NCBI GenBank assembly: GCA_002361595.1
Contig: DETJ01000041.1
Coordinates: 1-16,249 of the forward strand
Length of the DNA: 16,249 bases
Source: Patescibacteria group bacterium UBA3291
Lineage (GTDB): Bacteria > Patescibacteriota > Gracilibacteria > Absconditabacterales > Absconditicoccaceae
Reading direction: 5' to 3'
The translations under genes were made by a program, and so were the position numbers. Below are positions 8,430 to 16,249 of the stretch, piece after piece (the first letter of the stretch is position 1; each line of letters starts with the position of its first letter). The notes under the pieces were generated by a model. It saw only the letters and a list, made by a program, of their open reading frames with translations, ran no database searches and was not told where the DNA came from.

Positions 8430-9392
8430 ATGTATGTACCGCTACATTGACATAGTACTTATAGTTTTTTGGAGGCATTGGGACAGCCAAAAGATATAGT
8501 TAAACGTGCGAAAGAATTATGATTTCCTGCAATTGCTATAACTGACTATAATGGTATGTTTTGAGTGCCATCATTTTTCTTAGCAGCGAAAGATTCAAAA
8601 AATCCTGATGATGAAAATGATGTGTGAGTAAAAGCAATATTTGGTTTAGAAATCTGATTTGTAATGGATTTGAAATCATCATCAGTTGGAAAGAGTATAT
8701 GAAATCTATGTTTACTAGCTGAAACAGATGAATGATATCATAATATGATGGAACTCATTGCTTATGCAAATCAAACTGGATTTACAAACTGAACGCAGAA
8801 ATTGGATTTGAATGCATTGAAAGAGAAACCACAATGAATTAGGATTTTTACTGGATGAGAATTGAGCTGGATTTCCAAAATGCTATCCGCATGAGAAAGT
8901 GAAGCTAAGATTAGAGAAATTTATGATATGTTGCATGAAATATTTGGAGAGAAATGTTATCTAGAGATAACAGCTCAGGATGAGACTCTCCTACCTATCA
9001 CGAAGAAGGTAAATCAATTTATTTATAACTTGGCTAAACAGACAAATACAAAGCTGATTGTAGATAATGATTATCGTTACTTGAAAGAGAAAGATAAAGA
9101 AGCATGGGAAATTGCGTTATCAATTAAAGATTGAACAAAAATGTATGATGCAAATCGTAGAAAACCAGCTGGAAAATATCATATTATGGATGGTGAAGAA
9201 ATTAGAGAAATTTGTATCAAAAATTGATATAAAGCTGAAGAAGTGGATGAATGGATGTCTAATAATGGAGCTATTGCTGAAGAGTTGAATGCGAGTATGC
9301 TGTTGAATCAGAAATTATTTCCAAAATACAAAACTCCTGATCATATTCAGGCATATTATGATAAATATTGAGCAACTTCAATTGAATGTTAG
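8430..9392 (+). CDS. PHP-domain protein resembling the N-terminus of DnaE, polymerase absent (320 aa)
   Basis: The whole chain aligns by eye with the PHP domain of bacterial DNA polymerase III alpha. It starts MYVPLHGHSTYSFLEALG (DnaE: hLHxHSxYSllDGl), continues with ELGFPAIAITDYNGMFG, AIFGLEI and GYHNMMELIAYA, and ends at a DnaE-like segment (LNQKLFPKYKTPDHI) just where the polymerase palm would begin. H6, H8, D39 and E74 remain. The family's TDH is TDY here, and the ND(V/A)HY motif is NDYRY (213-217), so two usual metal-ligand histidines are missing. A catalytic PHP activity is therefore unlikely; a structural or regulatory role, or a decayed DnaE copy, fits better. TAG stop. Many TGA glycines. 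The uvrD-like gene begins 36 bp later, probably in one operon. Confidence 0.85.
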
Positions 9393-9428
9393 TCAGATTT
9401 TTCTTAATTAATTATACAAAATAAAGGA

Positions 9429-11753
9429 ATGAATATAAAAGAATATATATCTTCACAGTTGAATGATGAACAGACTTTAGCAGCTTTACATACGGATACT
9501 CCATCATTAATTATTGCTGGAGCTGGTTCTGGTAAAACTAGAGTTTTGACATATAAAATTGCTTATTTGTGGTGGGGCTTAAAAACTCCAATTCAGAGAG
9601 TTTTGGCTGTAACTTTCACAAATAAAGCAGCTAATGAGATGAAAGAAAGATTGATTAAGATTTCGGAGGAGATTTGAGGTGAAGTGGATGAAGATGTTGG
9701 ACAACCCCTCAGTCCTTCGGACAGCTCCCCTAACAGGGAGCAAAATAGTGGTGAAGTCGATGAGGTTCATGATGATATTATGGATTTTTTGGTGGCGATT
9801 GAAGCGGATAAACAAGAAAATGTAGGTAATCAATATCGCTTATTCCCATACCAGATGAAATGGATATGAACATTTCACTCGATTTTTCTGAAAATACTGA
9901 AAGAAGATATAGATAAACTTTGAATGAAATATACCAAAGATTTTACGATATTAGATACGAACGATACTGCAAGTGTAGTAAAAGAGATATTAAAAAGACT
10001 GAATTTACAGGATGTTTTTAAGCCAAACGAAGTAAAGTGAGTTATTTCAAAATTGAAGAATGATGGAATGATGCCTTCAGATTTTTTGAAATGAGTTAAT
10101 TCAAATTATGATGAGACTATGTGAAAGGTTTATGAAGAATATCAAAAAACTTTGGAAACTTCAAACTCATTAGATTTTGATGATTTGCTATTACTCCCCT
10201 ATTTATTGTTCAGAAAGGAACCAACGATTTTACAGAAATGGCAGAATGCGTTTGATTATATTTTAGTAGATGAGGCACAGGATACCAACTGGATACAGTT
10301 TGAACTAATGAAAATGATGAGCTGATGATGAGCTAAAATGACTTTGATTGGAGATGATTTCCAGAGTATTTATGGATGGAGATGAGCTTTGATGGAGAAT
10401 TTTTTGAATGTGAAAATGTATTGGCCTGATATTCAGATGTTCAAACTTCAAATAAATTATCGTTCTAAACCTCATATTGTGGAGGCATGAAATGCTATCA
10501 TCAAGAATAATGCTCGTCAGTACGAAAAAAATATTAAACCAAACAGGTTGTGAACTGAAAAGGATATGATTACGATTTTTTCACATAGTAGTGATGTAGA
10601 TGAAGCAGCGAATACGATTGAATTGATTAAAAAGATGAAGAATACGTGAAAGTTTAAGGAACGATGACAAGTGGCGATTCTTTATAGAACGAATTCTCAA
10701 TCAAGTGTATTTGAAAGTTTATTTATTCAGGAATGAATTCCTTACAAGATTCGATGAGCTTTTAAGTTTTTTGAAAGAAAAGAAATTAAGGATATTTTAG
10801 CTTATTTGAGATTTTTCTTGAATGATAGAGATAATCTAGCATTAAAGAGAATTATAAATATTCCAAATAGAAAAATCTGAGCTACGACTTGGGAGAAAAT
10901 TGAAGACTATGCATTGGCTCATGATGAAGCGATTTATGATACGATAAAGAAATTGCGAAAAGCTGAAATTTTGCCTGATGAATTGAAACTTACTCCTCAG
11001 GCTATGACTGGAATCAAATCGTTTATTATTTCAATGGAAGAACTCAAAGAAGAATTAAATATTGATAGTCCTTCAGATTTTATTGAATCTTTGGTTAAGA
11101 AAATCAATTATAAAGATTATTTAATTAAGGAAGAATGATGAGAAGTTCAAGCAGAAGAAAAATATGAGAACATTGGACAATTGATAAATATGGCGAGTAA
11201 GTATATCGAAAAATGAGAACCAACTCTGAGACAGTTTATGGAGGAAGTTTCGCTTTTGAGTGATATTACGGAGAATGAAAAATGAGATATTGATGCTGTA
11301 AAATTAATGACGGTTCATTCAAGTAAATGATTGGAATTTCCTTGTGTATTTATAGTGTGATTGGAAGATGGAATTTTTCCACTTTCAAATGCGACTCTGG
11401 ATCCAAAATTATTGGAAGAAGAAAGAAGGCTGATGTATGTGGCAGTTACGAGAGCAAAAGATGTTTTGTTTATGTCGTATGCTCATTCTAGAATGACTTG
11501 GTGACAAGTGAAAAATAATCCACCAAGCAGATTTTTGGCAGAATTGCCTCAGAATTTGGTAAAGAGTTATGATTTGTCGTGATGACTAGGAAATGAAGTG
11601 ACTAGTAATATTTCTGAATGAGATACGGTTAGGCATAAGTTATTTGGAGTGGGTTATGTGATGGAGGTTTGGAACAATATGGCGATAGTAAAATTTCAGA
11701 ATCCAAAATTCTGACTTAGAAAGGTGGAGTTAAGATTTTTGGAGCTGAGTTAG
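9429..11753 (+). CDS. UvrD/PcrA/Rep-family DNA helicase (774 aa)
   Basis: A superfamily 1A 3'-5' DNA helicase, acting in excision or mismatch repair, or in replication restart. Motifs in order: Q-motif LNDEQTLAAL (11-20), Walker A AGAGSGKT (30-37), Ia TFTNKAANEMKER (62-74), TFHS (148-151), Walker B VDEAQDTN (about 280), motif III GDDFQSIYGWRGA (308-320), V VHSSKGLEF (629-637), VI VAVTRAKD (671-678). The C-terminus carries the PcrA-type Tudor-like module (GDTVRHKLFGVGYVMEV). TGA encodes invariant glycines such as those of WRGA and SSKGLEF. Length is slightly above E. coli UvrD (720). The excess is mostly an insert at about 84-146 between Ia and TFHS, part of which is a GC-rich palindromic repeat. 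ATG start after the PHP gene; strong terminator after the TAG. Confidence 0.95.
9678..9765 (+). repeat. In-frame palindromic repeat insert within the UvrD-like gene
   Basis: A GC-rich block holds two small hairpins: GTCC-TTC-GGAC (9712-9722) and GCTCCC-CTAACA-GGGAGC (9724-9741). It is bracketed by imperfect 16-bp direct copies, ggtgaagtggatgaag (9678-9693) and ggtgaagtcgatgagg (9750-9765), 14 of 16 identical and exactly 72 bp apart (24 codons). The reading frame is kept through the block, which contains no TAA or TAG in that frame. It falls between helicase motif Ia and the TFHS motif, where family members normally have a much shorter link. The composition differs strikingly from the AT-rich gene. 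Residues encoded are polar and probably a surface loop. Confidence 0.75.
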
Positions 11754-11766
11754 ATATTGTTTATTA

Positions 11767-11803
11767 AAAAAGTGGATAATATATTTTTGATTATCCACTT
11801 TTT
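11767..11803. terminator. Bidirectional terminator between the helicase gene and 11813-12550
   Basis: A perfect 14-bp inverted repeat, 11767-11780 with 11790-11803, has a core of GTGGATAAT/ATTATCCAC flanked by A and T runs and a 9-nt loop. It lies 13 bases after the helicase stop and 9 bases past the stop of the convergent gene, so it can serve both. Confidence 0.88.
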
Positions 11804-11812
11804 AATTTTGTG

Positions 11813-12550
11813 TTATTTTATTTCAGGTTCTAGTCAAAAGCCTCAATTTTTTAATTTTCATTTGTAAACTTGACCTTCTTGAACTAGTGTTTTTAGTGTG
11901 TTATCTGAAATATTTCAGGTGAAAATTTCTTCTCAAATATAGAATCATTCTATATTATTTCATTTTTTTACTCATATTTCAATTGCTTGAGGCATACTTG
12001 CACTATCATATTGTGTAAAATGAAAGAATGGTCAATTATATCATTTTAATTCACCTCTATGATATTCTTTGTGATATAATTTTTTGTTATCTATCCTTAA
12101 AAACCATCATTTTTTGTCGGTACCAACACTAAATCTAGAGCTACGTTTTTCCCATTTAAAATGCTTATATAATTCTTCAATATCTTTATTTGATAATTTC
12201 ATAACTTCTTCACTGCTCATTTCTTTGAGATTATCATAATTTTCTTTATTTTTTGGAACTCTTAGGTAAATAATTTCTCATGCTTTAAAAGTTGTTTTAT
12301 TAATGATGTTTCAAAATTCATCAGAAAATTGGGTTCATTCTTTCCATTTTCAGATTTGTTGTTCATATTTATTTTTTATTCATCCTTTATTTCATCATTG
12401 AATTAACTTATAAGAATAGACTTTGTATTTTCCATCGTTACTTTCTCTTAAGTAATTCATTTTTCATGGTTTATCAATTTGATTTTTTAATTCAATTAGA
12501 CTTTCTTGAAATAAATCTTCATTTGAATTGTTTAGAGCTTCTACTGACAT
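11813..12550 (-). CDS. Hypothetical protein (245 aa)
   Basis: With TGA as Gly this is one uninterrupted frame; with the standard code no piece is long enough to be called. The protein is strongly charged (Lys, Glu, Asn-rich), with no signal peptide or membrane segment, so it is probably cytoplasmic. It begins MSVEALNNSNEDLFQ. A short passage (FKAGEIIYLRVPKN, about 88-101) recalls the end of a LysM-like module but is not enough to claim one. The C-terminal third has glycine-spaced beta-like segments (GFYIGEEIFTGNIS, GQVYKGKLKNGGFG). I recognise no family. A good promoter sits just upstream at 12582-12609 on the minus strand, and a terminator follows the stop. It is divergent from mnmA with a 141-bp spacer. 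Confidence 0.75.
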
Positions 12551-12581
12551 TATAAAAATTTTAATATATAAATATATTTAT

Positions 12582-12609
12582 ATTATATTCGAAATTTTGA
12601 AAAAATCAA
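12582..12609 (-). promoter_or_regulatory. Promoter of the 11813-12550 gene
   Basis: On the minus strand TTGATT (12609-12604) and a perfect TATAAT (12587-12582) are separated by 16 nt. The start codon follows about 31 nt after the -10 box. This is the clearest sigma70-like promoter in the window. Confidence 0.6.
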
Positions 12610-12691
12610 AAAAATGTGGACTTTTTAATAATTTGTAGTTTGTAAATAATAGTCAATTCATTATAAGTAATTGTTTAATATTTTTTGAACT

Positions 12692-13846
12692 ATGAAGAAA
12701 AGAGTTTTAGTATGATTATCTGGATGAGTAGATTCGGCAGTTAGTGCTGCCCTACTTTTGGAGCAATGATATGAAGTTGTAGGTTGATTTATGAAGAATT
12801 ATGTTTCAGATAAGTGAAACTGTACTACTTTTAAAGATGCTGAAGAAGCCATTAAAGTAGCTAAATTTTTGTGAATTGAATTATTATCTTTTGATTTGCA
12901 AAAAGAGTATCAGGAAAGAATTATTGATTATATTTTTGAGTGATATTCAAAGTGAATTACTCCAAATCCTGATGTTTTGTGTAATAATTTGATAAAGTTT
13001 GATGTATTCTTGAATAAGGCTATGGAGCAATGATTTGATTATATTGCGACAGGTCATTATGCTAGGATTAGAGCTGAACAAATCTCCCCTAGCCCCTCTT
13101 TATCAAGAGGGGGACAAATTTCCTCCTTGACAAAGGAGGGGGACCGCGAAGTGGTGGAGGATTTGTCTTCTTGAAAAATAAGGTATCATCTTTTACAATG
13201 AGTGGATTCTTGGAAAGATCAGAGTTATTTTCTTTCTGGGTTGAATCAATATCAGTTGAGTAAGAGTATATTTCCACTTTGAGAAATGACTAAGCAACAA
13301 GTAAGAGAAAAAGCAAAAGAAATCTGATTACCAAATGCTGAAAGGAAAGATAGTCAGGGATTATGCTTTATATGAAATGTGCCTATTAGAACATTTTTGA
13401 TGCAAAAATTTCCAAAGAAAGAGTGAGATATTTTGGATTTAAATTGAAAAAAAGTTTGAACTCATCAGTGAGCATATTTTTACACAATCGGACAGAAACA
13501 GTGATTATGACTAAATTTTAAGGCTTATGTGTATCGTATAGATATTGATAATAATATTCTTTATGTGACTGACAAGGATGCTGAAGAGTTGAAAACTAAA
13601 ACTTTGATAGCGAAGAATTGGCATTGGATTTGCCCTGATATGGAAAATGAAATATTGAGTTGAAAGAAAAATCTGAGCGGAAAGATTAGATATAGGCAAA
13701 TCCCTGCAGTTGAATGTAGTTTAGAAAAAATGGAGAACTGAGATATGGAAGTGACTTTTGAAAAAGAGCAACGAGCTGTTGCTCCTGGTCAGGTGTTTGT
13801 GGCTTATGATTGAGATGAGTGTCTCGGAAATGGAATGATAGCATAA
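12692..13846 (+). CDS. mnmA: tRNA-specific 2-thiouridylase MnmA (384 aa)
   Basis: MnmA activates U34 of tRNA-Lys, -Glu and -Gln with ATP and inserts sulfur to make s2U. The PP-loop GLSGGVDS is at 8-15 with two glycines written TGA. The first catalytic cysteine is in NPDVLCNNLIKF (C97). ATGHYAR follows, then KDQSYFL, and the second catalytic cysteine is in DSQGLCFIGNV (C225), with THQGAYFYTIGQKQGLG and the C-terminal beta-barrel (AVAPGQVFVAYDGDECLGNGMI) after it. The two cysteines are 128 residues apart, against 97 in E. coli (C102/C199). The extra 30 or so residues are the palindromic insert at 13078-13166, placed between GHYARI and YHLLQGVDSWKDQSYF. ATG start after an AT-rich leader. Terminator follows at once. 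Otherwise complete and apparently functional. Confidence 0.95.
13078..13166 (+). repeat. In-frame palindromic repeat insert within mnmA
   Basis: An 89-bp GC-rich element is bounded by terminal inverted repeats ACAAATC (13078-13084) and GATTTGT (13160-13166). It contains two strong hairpins, CCCCTCTT-TATC-AAGAGGGG (13093-13112) and CCTCCTT-GACA-AAGGAGG (13122-13139), and a third GC-rich segment (ACCGCGAAGTGGT, 13143-13155). The mnmA frame reads straight through it, encoding about residues 130-159, polar with several Ser and Gly, all using GGG or GGA rather than TGA. The added length matches the excess between the two catalytic cysteines. It resembles the palindromic elements that insert in frame into Rickettsia genes. 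Confidence 0.82.
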
Positions 13847-13850
13847 AATA

Positions 13851-13883
13851 AAAAACTGACCGAATATGATGGTCAGTTTTTTT
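13851..13883. terminator. Bidirectional terminator between mnmA and 13897-14361
   Basis: AAAAACTGACC (13851-13861) pairs with GGTCAGTTTTT (13871-13881) over a 9-nt loop, followed by more T residues. It begins four bases after the mnmA stop and lies 14 bases past the stop of the convergent minus-strand gene. Confidence 0.88.
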
Positions 13884-13896
13884 GAGATAAATTATA

Positions 13897-14361
13897 TTAT
13901 TTGAATAGACTAGCTAATCGGTTTCTTGGGTTTACTTCTGGTTTATTATCAATTCTATTAAATCTAAAATCAGTAACTGGTTGTGCTGTTCACATCCATT
14001 TAACGGACTGACCTATATTTAGAAATGGATTTGCAATAGTATCTCTAGCATTTCTAAATAAATTACATCATGTACCTCGAAGAGTTTCAGCTACTCATTC
14101 AACAGCCATAAATGGTGAGGCTAGTAATGATGCTGGGGCTTTCCAAAGTTTTTGATACCACTTTCATTCTGTGAAAGCTTTATGTACAGCTTCTTTTATG
14201 TCTGAAGCAGTTTTACCAACTCATTCAAAAGGATCTAAGACTCAATATAGAGCTGTTTTTGTAGCATCGGAAATGGTATATAGTCATGTTCCAACGGTGC
14301 TACGTGGAGCAACTCAGACTGTATTTCATAGTCTATTTCACAGATTTTTTCGAAAGGACAT
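13897..14361 (-). CDS. Hypothetical protein (154 aa)
   Basis: A continuous code-25 frame begins at an ATG preceded by a plausible promoter and ends before a terminator. The product starts with a basic N-terminus (MSFRKNLGNRLGNTVG) and continues through alternating amphipathic helices, including APASLLASPFMAVEGVAETL, with small residues and regularly spaced aromatic and basic residues. There is no clear signal peptide and no segment long enough to be certain of membrane insertion, although the middle helix is hydrophobic. I do not recognise the family. About nine of its glycines are TGA, so it is native to the recoded genome. It may be a lineage-specific protein. Confidence 0.72.
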
Positions 14362-14396
14362 GATATTTTTATAAAATATGTAAATATTTCATCTAT

Positions 14397-14424
14397 ATTT
14401 TATTTATTTTTTTATAAATGTCAA
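14397..14424 (-). promoter_or_regulatory. Promoter of the 13897-14361 gene
   Basis: On the minus strand a perfect TTGACA (14424-14419) is followed after 16 nt by TAAAAT (14402-14397). The start codon is about 36 nt further on. The -35 box also forms one arm of the inverted repeat GTCAA-N7-TTGAC (14420-14436), which could be an operator or coincidence. Confidence 0.5.
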
Positions 14425-14451
14425 ATAATTGTTGACTTTTTGTTAAAAAGT

Positions 14452-14492
14452 AAAAAAACTGACTCACCTATCATGATGAATCAGTCTTTTTT
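14452..14492 (-). terminator. Probable ppdK terminator
   Basis: ACTGA (14458-14462) pairs with TCAGT (14481-14485), with a further three pairs inside (TCA 14464-14466, TGA 14477-14479) across a mismatch. A/T runs flank both sides. On the minus strand it would end the ppdK transcript after the palindromic repeat at 14502-14582. Confidence 0.65.
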
Positions 14493-14501
14493 AAATTTAG
14501 A

Positions 14502-14582
14502 GTCATTCTGAGCGATAGCGAAGAATCCACTCGGCATCACACCTATGGATTCTTCATTACGCTACGCTCCATTCAGAATGAC
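14502..14582. repeat. Palindromic repeat element downstream of ppdK
   Basis: An 81-bp imperfect palindrome has outer arms GTCATTCTGA (14502-14511) and TCAGAATGAC (14573-14582), and inner arms AAGAATCCA (14521-14529) and TGGATTCTT (14546-14554). Short GCG-rich segments sit between (GCGATAGCG on the left, TTACGCTACGC on the right). It encodes nothing and looks like a miniature mobile or REP-type repeat. It lies 9 bp past the ppdK stop on the minus strand, inside the 3' untranslated region. Copies elsewhere in the genome are expected but cannot be seen here. Confidence 0.75.
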
Positions 14583-14591
14583 GATTCTGAA

Positions 14592-16249
14592 CTATTTTTC
14601 GTTCTTAATTGCAGCTTGAGCAGCAGCTAATCTAGCAACTGGAACTCTGTATGGACTACATGATACGTAGTCTAGTCCAACTTTATGACAGAATTCAATT
14701 GTCGTAGGATCTCCACCATGTTCTCCACAGATTCCTAAGTGGATATCAGGGCGAGTAGCTCTTCACATTTCAGCAGCCATCTTAATTAATTTTCCAACTC
14801 CAACTTGATCAAGTTTCTGGAATGGATCGTTCTCATAGATTTTTTTGTCATAGTATGCAGATAAGAATTTACCAGCATCATCTCTTGAGAATCCGAAAGT
14901 CATTTGAGTAAGATCGTTTGTACCAAATGAGAAGAATTCAGCTTCTTTAGCTATTTCATCAGCAGTTAAGGCAGCTCTTGGGATTTCAATCATTGTACCA
15001 ACATGATATTTCATTTCAACTCCAGCCTCAGCGATAACTTCATCAGCTGTAGCACATACTACATCTTTAACATATTTTAATTCTTTAACCTCACCTACTA
15101 ATGGAATCATAATTTCAGGTTCGATATTTTTACCGATTTTTTTAGATACAGCGATAGCAGCTTTAATTACAGCTCTAGTTTGCATTTTTGCAATTTCAGG
15201 GTATGTAACTGCAAGACGGCATCCTCTGTGTCCCATCATTGGGTTGAATTCGTGAAGTGAAGAAATGATTGCTTTGATTTCTTCTACAGATTTTCCTTTT
15301 GTCTTAGCTAATTCTTCAATATCTTTTTCTTCTGTAGGAACGAATTCATGTAGAGGAGGATCCAAGAAACGGATTGTAACATTGTATCCATCCATAGCTT
15401 CGTATAATTTCTCGAAGTCTCCTTGTTGCATTGGCTCTAATTTATTAAGAGCAGCCTCTCTTTCTTCTACAGTATCAGAACAAATCATTTCTCTGATAGC
15501 TCCGATTCTATCTGGTTCGAAGAACATGTGTTCAGTTCTACAAAGTCAGATTCCTTCAGCTCCTAATTCTTTAGCTTTAGCAGCATCTGTAGGAGTATCA
15601 GCATTAGTTCTAACTTTTAATTTTCTATATTTATCAGCCCAAGCCATGATTCTTCCGAAATCTCCAGAAACACTAGCTTCAACTGTAGGAATAGCTCCAT
15701 CATAAATATTTCCAGTTGTACCATCGATTGAGATGATATCTCCTTCATGATATTCTTTACCTCCAAGTTTGAATGTCTTATTTTCTTCATCCATAACCAT
15801 TTCTGTACATCCAGAAACACAACATTTACCCATTCCACGAGCAACTACAGCAGCATGTGATGTTCTACCTCCACGTCCTGTTAATATACCTTGTGAAGCT
15901 TTCATTCCAACTATATCTTCTGGTGATGTTTCTAGTCTAACTAAGATAACTTTTTCTTTTCTCTTAGCCCATTCTTCTGCATCTTCAGCTGAGAAAACGA
16001 TTTTTCCACAAGCAGCACCTGGAGAAGCACCTAATGCTCTACCTACAGGTTCAGCTTCTTTGAGAGCTTTTGGATCGAATCCTGGGTGAAGTAATGTATC
16101 TAAATTACGAGGATCTATCATTGCAACAGCTTCTTTTTCTGTTCTCATTCCTTCATCTACTAAATCACAAGCGATTTTAATAGAGGCCTGAGCTGTTCTT
16201 TTTCCATTACGAGTTTGAAGCATGTATAATTTACCATGTTCAACAGTAA
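14592..16249 (-). CDS. ppdK: Pyruvate, phosphate dikinase, C-terminal part (551 aa in window, 5' end missing)
   Basis: PPDK interconverts pyruvate, ATP and Pi with PEP, AMP and PPi, in the cytoplasm. The segment begins within the junction to the central domain (TVEHGKLYMLQTRNGKRTAQ). The phospho-histidine domain has GRGGRTSHAAVVARGMGKCC, with the catalytic His codon at 15855-15857. The PEP/pyruvate barrel has GIGLCRTEHMFF (one Gly is TGA, 15546-15548), GHRGCRLAVTYPEI and FSFGTNDLTQMTFGFSRDD, and the C-terminal GICGEHGGDP holds the catalytic cysteine. It ends VARLAAAQAAIKNEK with TAG. Full-length enzymes are about 875 aa, so roughly 320 N-terminal residues (ATP-grasp) lie beyond the window. 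Only two TGA glycines occur in 551 codons; nearly all others are GGA or GGT, suggesting selection in a highly expressed gene. Confidence 0.96.

Noticed and set aside
8430..11753. Frameshifts or pseudogenes suggested by many short broken frames in the helicase and PHP genes
   Set aside because: All breaks are TGA codons in a single frame and vanish in code 25. No TAA or TAG interrupts either gene.
13089..13277. Minus-strand ORF of 62 aa across the mnmA insert
   Set aside because: It is produced by the C/G-rich palindromic element read backwards and is antisense to intact mnmA.
14171..14374. Plus-strand ORF of 67 aa
   Set aside because: Antisense to the 13897-14361 gene, which has a promoter, terminator and native UGA usage.
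1..16249. CRISPR array, tRNA or rRNA genes
   Set aside because: No regularly spaced direct repeats, no cloverleaf with a conserved T-arm and no rRNA-like conserved stretch were seen by eye. A tRNA scan would be needed to be certain.

Overview
The window reads as a very AT-rich bacterial chromosome segment that uses genetic code 25, in which UGA is glycine. Read with the standard code, nearly every gene is broken into short pieces. Read with UGA as Gly, the pieces join into long frames, and family-invariant glycines fall on TGA: the FtsZ tubulin signature, the thymidylate kinase P-loop, the UvrD motif III region, the MnmA PP-loop and the PPDK motif GIGLCRTEHMF. All fifteen main genes end in TAA or TAG and none in TGA. 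UGA=Gly is known from Candidatus Absconditabacteria (SR1) and Candidatus Gracilibacteria (BD1-5). The window does not decide between them.

Layout. 1-394: mostly non-coding, with a tiny ORF remnant, overlapping hairpins including a terminator, and a promoter for a four-helix membrane protein (395-1069). 1118-3649: minus-strand ftsA-ftsZ with a terminator after ftsZ. 3932-7902: a tightly spaced minus-strand run, in transcription order a DEDD-type exonuclease, a type IV pilin-like protein, a nucleotidyltransferase-fold protein, thymidylate kinase and an RfaE-like nucleotidyltransferase. 7995-8246: a small membrane protein with its own terminator. 8430-11753: plus-strand pair, a PHP-only DnaE-like protein followed by a UvrD/PcrA/Rep helicase. 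11813-12550: an unrecognised minus-strand gene, divergent from mnmA (12692-13846). 13897-14361: an unrecognised minus-strand gene. 14502-14582: a palindromic repeat. 14592-16249: the C-terminal part of pyruvate phosphate dikinase, running off the window.

Functions are mainly housekeeping: division (FtsA membrane anchor and FtsZ ring), dTTP supply (Tmk), DNA repair or replication (exonuclease, UvrD, PHP protein), tRNA U34 thiolation (MnmA) and PEP/pyruvate interconversion (PPDK). The pilin-like protein is the only surface component seen.

The most unusual features are two GC-rich palindromic inserts that sit in frame inside uvrD and mnmA, a PHP protein that appears to have lost part of its metal site, and a sharp gene-to-gene difference in UGA-glycine use. 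Two small membrane-protein genes avoid UGA completely and ppdK nearly does, while neighbouring genes use it for most glycines.
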